Positions 14,264-16,376 of a DNA stretch of 16,376 nucleotides are shown here, one piece after another. The position numbers were made by a program, and so were the translations under genes. The number at the start of each line of letters is the position of its first letter. The first letter of the stretch is position 1. This DNA comes from Prevotella sp. CAG:1058 (GTDB lineage Bacteria; Bacteroidota; Bacteroidia; Bacteroidales; Bacteroidaceae): contig HF986612.1 in assembly GCA_000433175.1 (NCBI GenBank), positions 1 through 16,376 on the forward strand. Direction: 5' to 3'. The notes beneath the pieces are model-generated. The model was not told the origin of the DNA, searched no databases, and saw only the letters and a program-made list of their open reading frames with translations.

Positions 14264-15700
14264 TTATTTGTTAATTACTGGCAATCTGAACAATTCAGGA
14301 TGCTCATCATCAAACTGTAATATTGTTCTTTGACTAAAAATACTTAATGGAAGATTTCTTGAGTCATTTTTACTATTGGCAATTCTTTCAACTATACCGC
14401 CATCCAGATTACTATTATTATCTTTATTACCAGAATCAACAATTACTATAGGACAAGGTCTCTTTTTTTGAGAAATTGCATAATATGCTTCACGTAAAAC
14501 AGGCTTTAATGCTTTAACATCCTCGGAATCATTATTGTTGATACCATATTCATCAGAAAACTTATCCAAATCAGGAGAATCTCTATACTCTTCCAAATAA
14601 GCAGAAGTTATCAAAGGTATAAAAACATCACAATTTCTGACTGCATTTTTTATATTTTCCCAATATTTATTTCCTCCATCTGCAACTTCTTCTATATCAA
14701 GCCACACATTTCCTTGTTTTTTTAAAAGTGTTATTGCCCTATCTAATTTCTTTTTTACTTCATTTCCCTCTTTTTCCCGTTTGTATGAAATAAATATATT
14801 CAGCGGTTCATTCGCAATTAACTTATTATCATCATTAATTTGTAACGGCCATACATCTTCAAGTATATCCTTTAATTTATCCCTTTTATCATCCTGTAAG
14901 TTCGTTTGCCCTGTATAATTATTTCTATCAAGAAAAAATTCCAATCCCTCTTCTATATTATCCAAAGACAACCAGTACCCTCCTTTTAGTTTTTCCTTAT
15001 CATTAAACATTGGATATATAAGGAAACGGAAAAGCCAGTCTGGCAATGTTGAGCCTAATACCAATAATTTGCTGATTTGGGGATTATTGTCACATAAATA
15101 ATTTGATAAGTTTTTTGCTCCATAATCTACACTATGCAGAGCATGCATAAACTCTAATAAGGTCTGTTCGTTGTATACCCATGCAAATGAGTTTCTCCCA
15201 CCAAAAATATGATAGACGACCTTATTGCCGTTACCGATATTCATCGGTAAATCGTTTCTGTCATTAGGATTAAACCATTCACTAATTTTTTCACTATAAT
15301 TCAACGTTTCTATTTTTTCAATAAGAGGGAAACCAAATGTTGTAATAACTAAAGGAAAGTTTCCTTTATTCAAAAAATTCTTCACACACGGTTTAAGTCT
15401 TATATAGCCCTCATTAACAGCTTCCTCAAATAATCTATATATAGCATTTGACAAGTCTGTATTTTTCTTCTGTTCAAGAAGAGAAACACCATAATAATAA
15501 TTTGATTGTATCGCTTTATAAATATGTTCTCGTTCTGTTTCGTTATTTATTTGTTTAATATACTTTTTACATATCACCTCTTTTATTGAAAGTGGTAAAT
15601 CCTCTTCTGACGCCTTATATTCAAACATGTCGTCACAAATGACAGGAACAATGATGTTGCTGTCGCTTCTAATATCTTCGCTTACAAATTCGTTATACAT
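14264..15700 (-). CDS. degenerate SIR2-like domain fused to a C-terminal TIR domain
   Basis: A 478-residue soluble protein. Residues 15-290 fit the SIR2-like fold of bacterial defence proteins: NIIVPVICDDMFEY (15-28), FPLVITTFGFPLIEKI (115-130, where active SIR2s read TTN-[YI]-D), VVYHIFGG (161-168, where active ones have a catalytic His two residues before the Gly) and KLLVLGSTLPDWLFRFLI (211-228). The Asn and His needed for NAD cleavage therefore appear to be missing. Residues 299-465 are a TIR domain: LNIFISYKRE (300-309), NVWLDIEEVADGG (331-343), YWENIKNAVRNCDVFIPLIT (346-365), and a likely catalytic Glu at E404 in LREAYYAIS, after a 20-residue insert (375-395). NAD hydrolysis or ADP-ribose signal production by the TIR is inferred from the family. 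The STAND gene follows after 18 bp. Confidence 0.82.
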   Translation of the reverse strand: MYNEFVSEDIRSDSNIIVPVICDDMFEYKASEEDLPLSIKEVICKKYIKQINNETEREHIYKAIQSNYYYGVSLLEQKKNTDLSNAIYRLFEEAVNEGYIRLKPCVKNFLNKGNFPLVITTFGFPLIEKIETLNYSEKISEWFNPNDRNDLPMNIGNGNKVVYHIFGGRNSFAWVYNEQTLLEFMHALHSVDYGAKNLSNYLCDNNPQISKLLVLGSTLPDWLFRFLIYPMFNDKEKLKGGYWLSLDNIEEGLEFFLDRNNYTGQTNLQDDKRDKLKDILEDVWPLQINDDNKLIANEPLNIFISYKREKEGNEVKKKLDRAITLLKKQGNVWLDIEEVADGGNKYWENIKNAVRNCDVFIPLITSAYLEEYRDSPDLDKFSDEYGINNNDSEDVKALKPVLREAYYAISQKKRPCPIVIVDSGNKDNNSNLDGGIVERIANSKNDSRNLPLSIFSQRTILQFDDEHPELFRLPVINK

Positions 15701-15780
15701 AATATCAATAGCAATCTAAAAAATTCATTAGACAATGATAATATATAAATTATTAAGAAAATCAATATTAATGTTAAATC

Positions 15781-16376
15781 CTACTTACATTGAGCAATTA
15801 CTAATTTACCTTGAATAGTTTGACGCAATCTATCCAAGACATTATCATCTCTATTTGAATAATCAATACATTCAATACTACTTAAATCATAATTTATCCT
15901 TGGTGCATAAGGTGTTTTATCCAACAAAACAGGTATAATAATTTTTCCATATTCATCAGCCAAACTTATCTCTTTTGCTACATTATGTGAAGAATTTGAA
16001 TTTTCAGACGAAATGAACAAAACTATAATTGCCGATTTAATAGCATTACATATAACATCCTTATAACTTTCACCACTATAAATTCCATCTACATCAAGCC
16101 AATACTTTATACCCAAATCATTTAAAACACCACAGATTGGTTTTATATTTTCTGCATCTTTACGCGAATAACTAATAAAGACCTGATGTTCCATATTTTT
16201 TTCCTTAGCATTATCTATCACGTTAATTTCAGAATAATCATATACAACAACATCAATATCTTTTTTCTCAATCTCAAGAGAATATTTCGAAACATATGAA
16301 AAACATTCAAAGAAAGACAAAAAGTCCAGTTCTTTCATTATTGGAAAAGCCACGCGACTTTGACCCTTTTGGCCAA
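15781..16376 (-). CDS. TIR-domain protein (5' end open or uncertain)
   Basis: The frame is open from the right edge to the stop at 15781. A GTG at 16353 would give 190 residues, and an ATG at 16194 (residue 54 of that numbering) would give a bare TIR protein starting MEHQVFISYSRKD. The TIR domain (about 57-180) is clear: VFISYSRKDAENI, IKYWLDVDGIYSGE, AIKSAIIVLFISSENS, and the likely catalytic Glu E128 in HNVAKEISLADEYGKIIIPV. The stretch before residue 54 (SFFECFSYVSKYSLEIEKKDI) does not look random and may be the end of a larger N-terminal domain beyond the window. Bacterial TIR domains with this Glu commonly cleave NAD+ or make cyclic ADP-ribose isomers. The SIR2-TIR gene starts 80 bp downstream on the same strand, so these are probably one operon. 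The sequence is AT-rich like the next two genes. Confidence 0.85.
   Translation of the reverse strand, partial: GQKGQSRVAFPIMKELDFLSFFECFSYVSKYSLEIEKKDIDVVVYDYSEINVIDNAKEKNMEHQVFISYSRKDAENIKPICGVLNDLGIKYWLDVDGIYSGESYKDVICNAIKSAIIVLFISSENSNSSHNVAKEISLADEYGKIIIPVLLDKTPYAPRINYDLSSIECIDYSNRDDNVLDRLRQTIQGKLVIAQCK

Noticed and set aside
9010..16376. Classical Thoeris (ThsA/ThsB) locus
   Set aside because: The SIR2-like domain is fused to TIR and lacks the catalytic Asn and His, and the presence of STAND-membrane and RyR genes does not match the two-gene Thoeris layout.

Overview
The window looks like chromosomal DNA of a Bacteroidales bacterium, most likely Prevotella or a close relative. The reasons are TAnnTTTG-type -7 promoter boxes, start codons with A/T-rich leaders and no strong Shine-Dalgarno, a TonB-dependent outer-membrane receptor next to exported glycoside hydrolases, WG-repeat proteins, and a palindromic intergenic repeat of the kind I associate with Prevotella. 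The genus is inference from style, not from a marker gene.

Positions 1-5445 (+ strand) hold a carbohydrate locus: the 3' part of a TonB-dependent receptor broken by an in-frame amber codon at 615-617, a secreted GH32 fructan/sucrose hydrolase (1372-3258) and a secreted GH36 alpha-galactosidase (3271-5445). Together the enzymes would remove the alpha-galactosyl and beta-fructosyl ends of raffinose-family oligosaccharides. A 613-bp gene-free stretch follows (5446-6058). It holds a long imperfect hairpin, a third copy of the hairpin arm, and a promoter next to a duplicated start-codon region.

Positions 6059-7385 carry two adjacent nitroreductase-fold genes, one of them a lipoprotein. A complete ISL3-type insertion sequence (7499-8809) follows, with perfect 25-bp terminal inverted repeats and a 7-9 bp target duplication. 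It inserted at the edge of an array of about 22-bp palindromic repeats (8816-8903).

From 8956 to the right edge everything is on the minus strand. In transcription order there is a TIR-domain protein (open to the window edge), a degenerate SIR2-like/TIR fusion, a large nSTAND-type NTPase with about seven membrane helices and a WG-like segment, a stand-alone RyR-domain protein with its own strong terminator, and a membrane-anchored WG-repeat protein with its own terminator. The block from about 10.87 kb to the right edge is visibly more AT-rich than the rest, which suggests acquisition. This set resembles a prokaryotic conflict or immune module: TIR enzymes that act on NAD, a STAND switch fused to a membrane effector, and a RyR domain as a possible ligand sensor. 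It is the most interesting content here. The assignment as a system is inference from domains and gene order.
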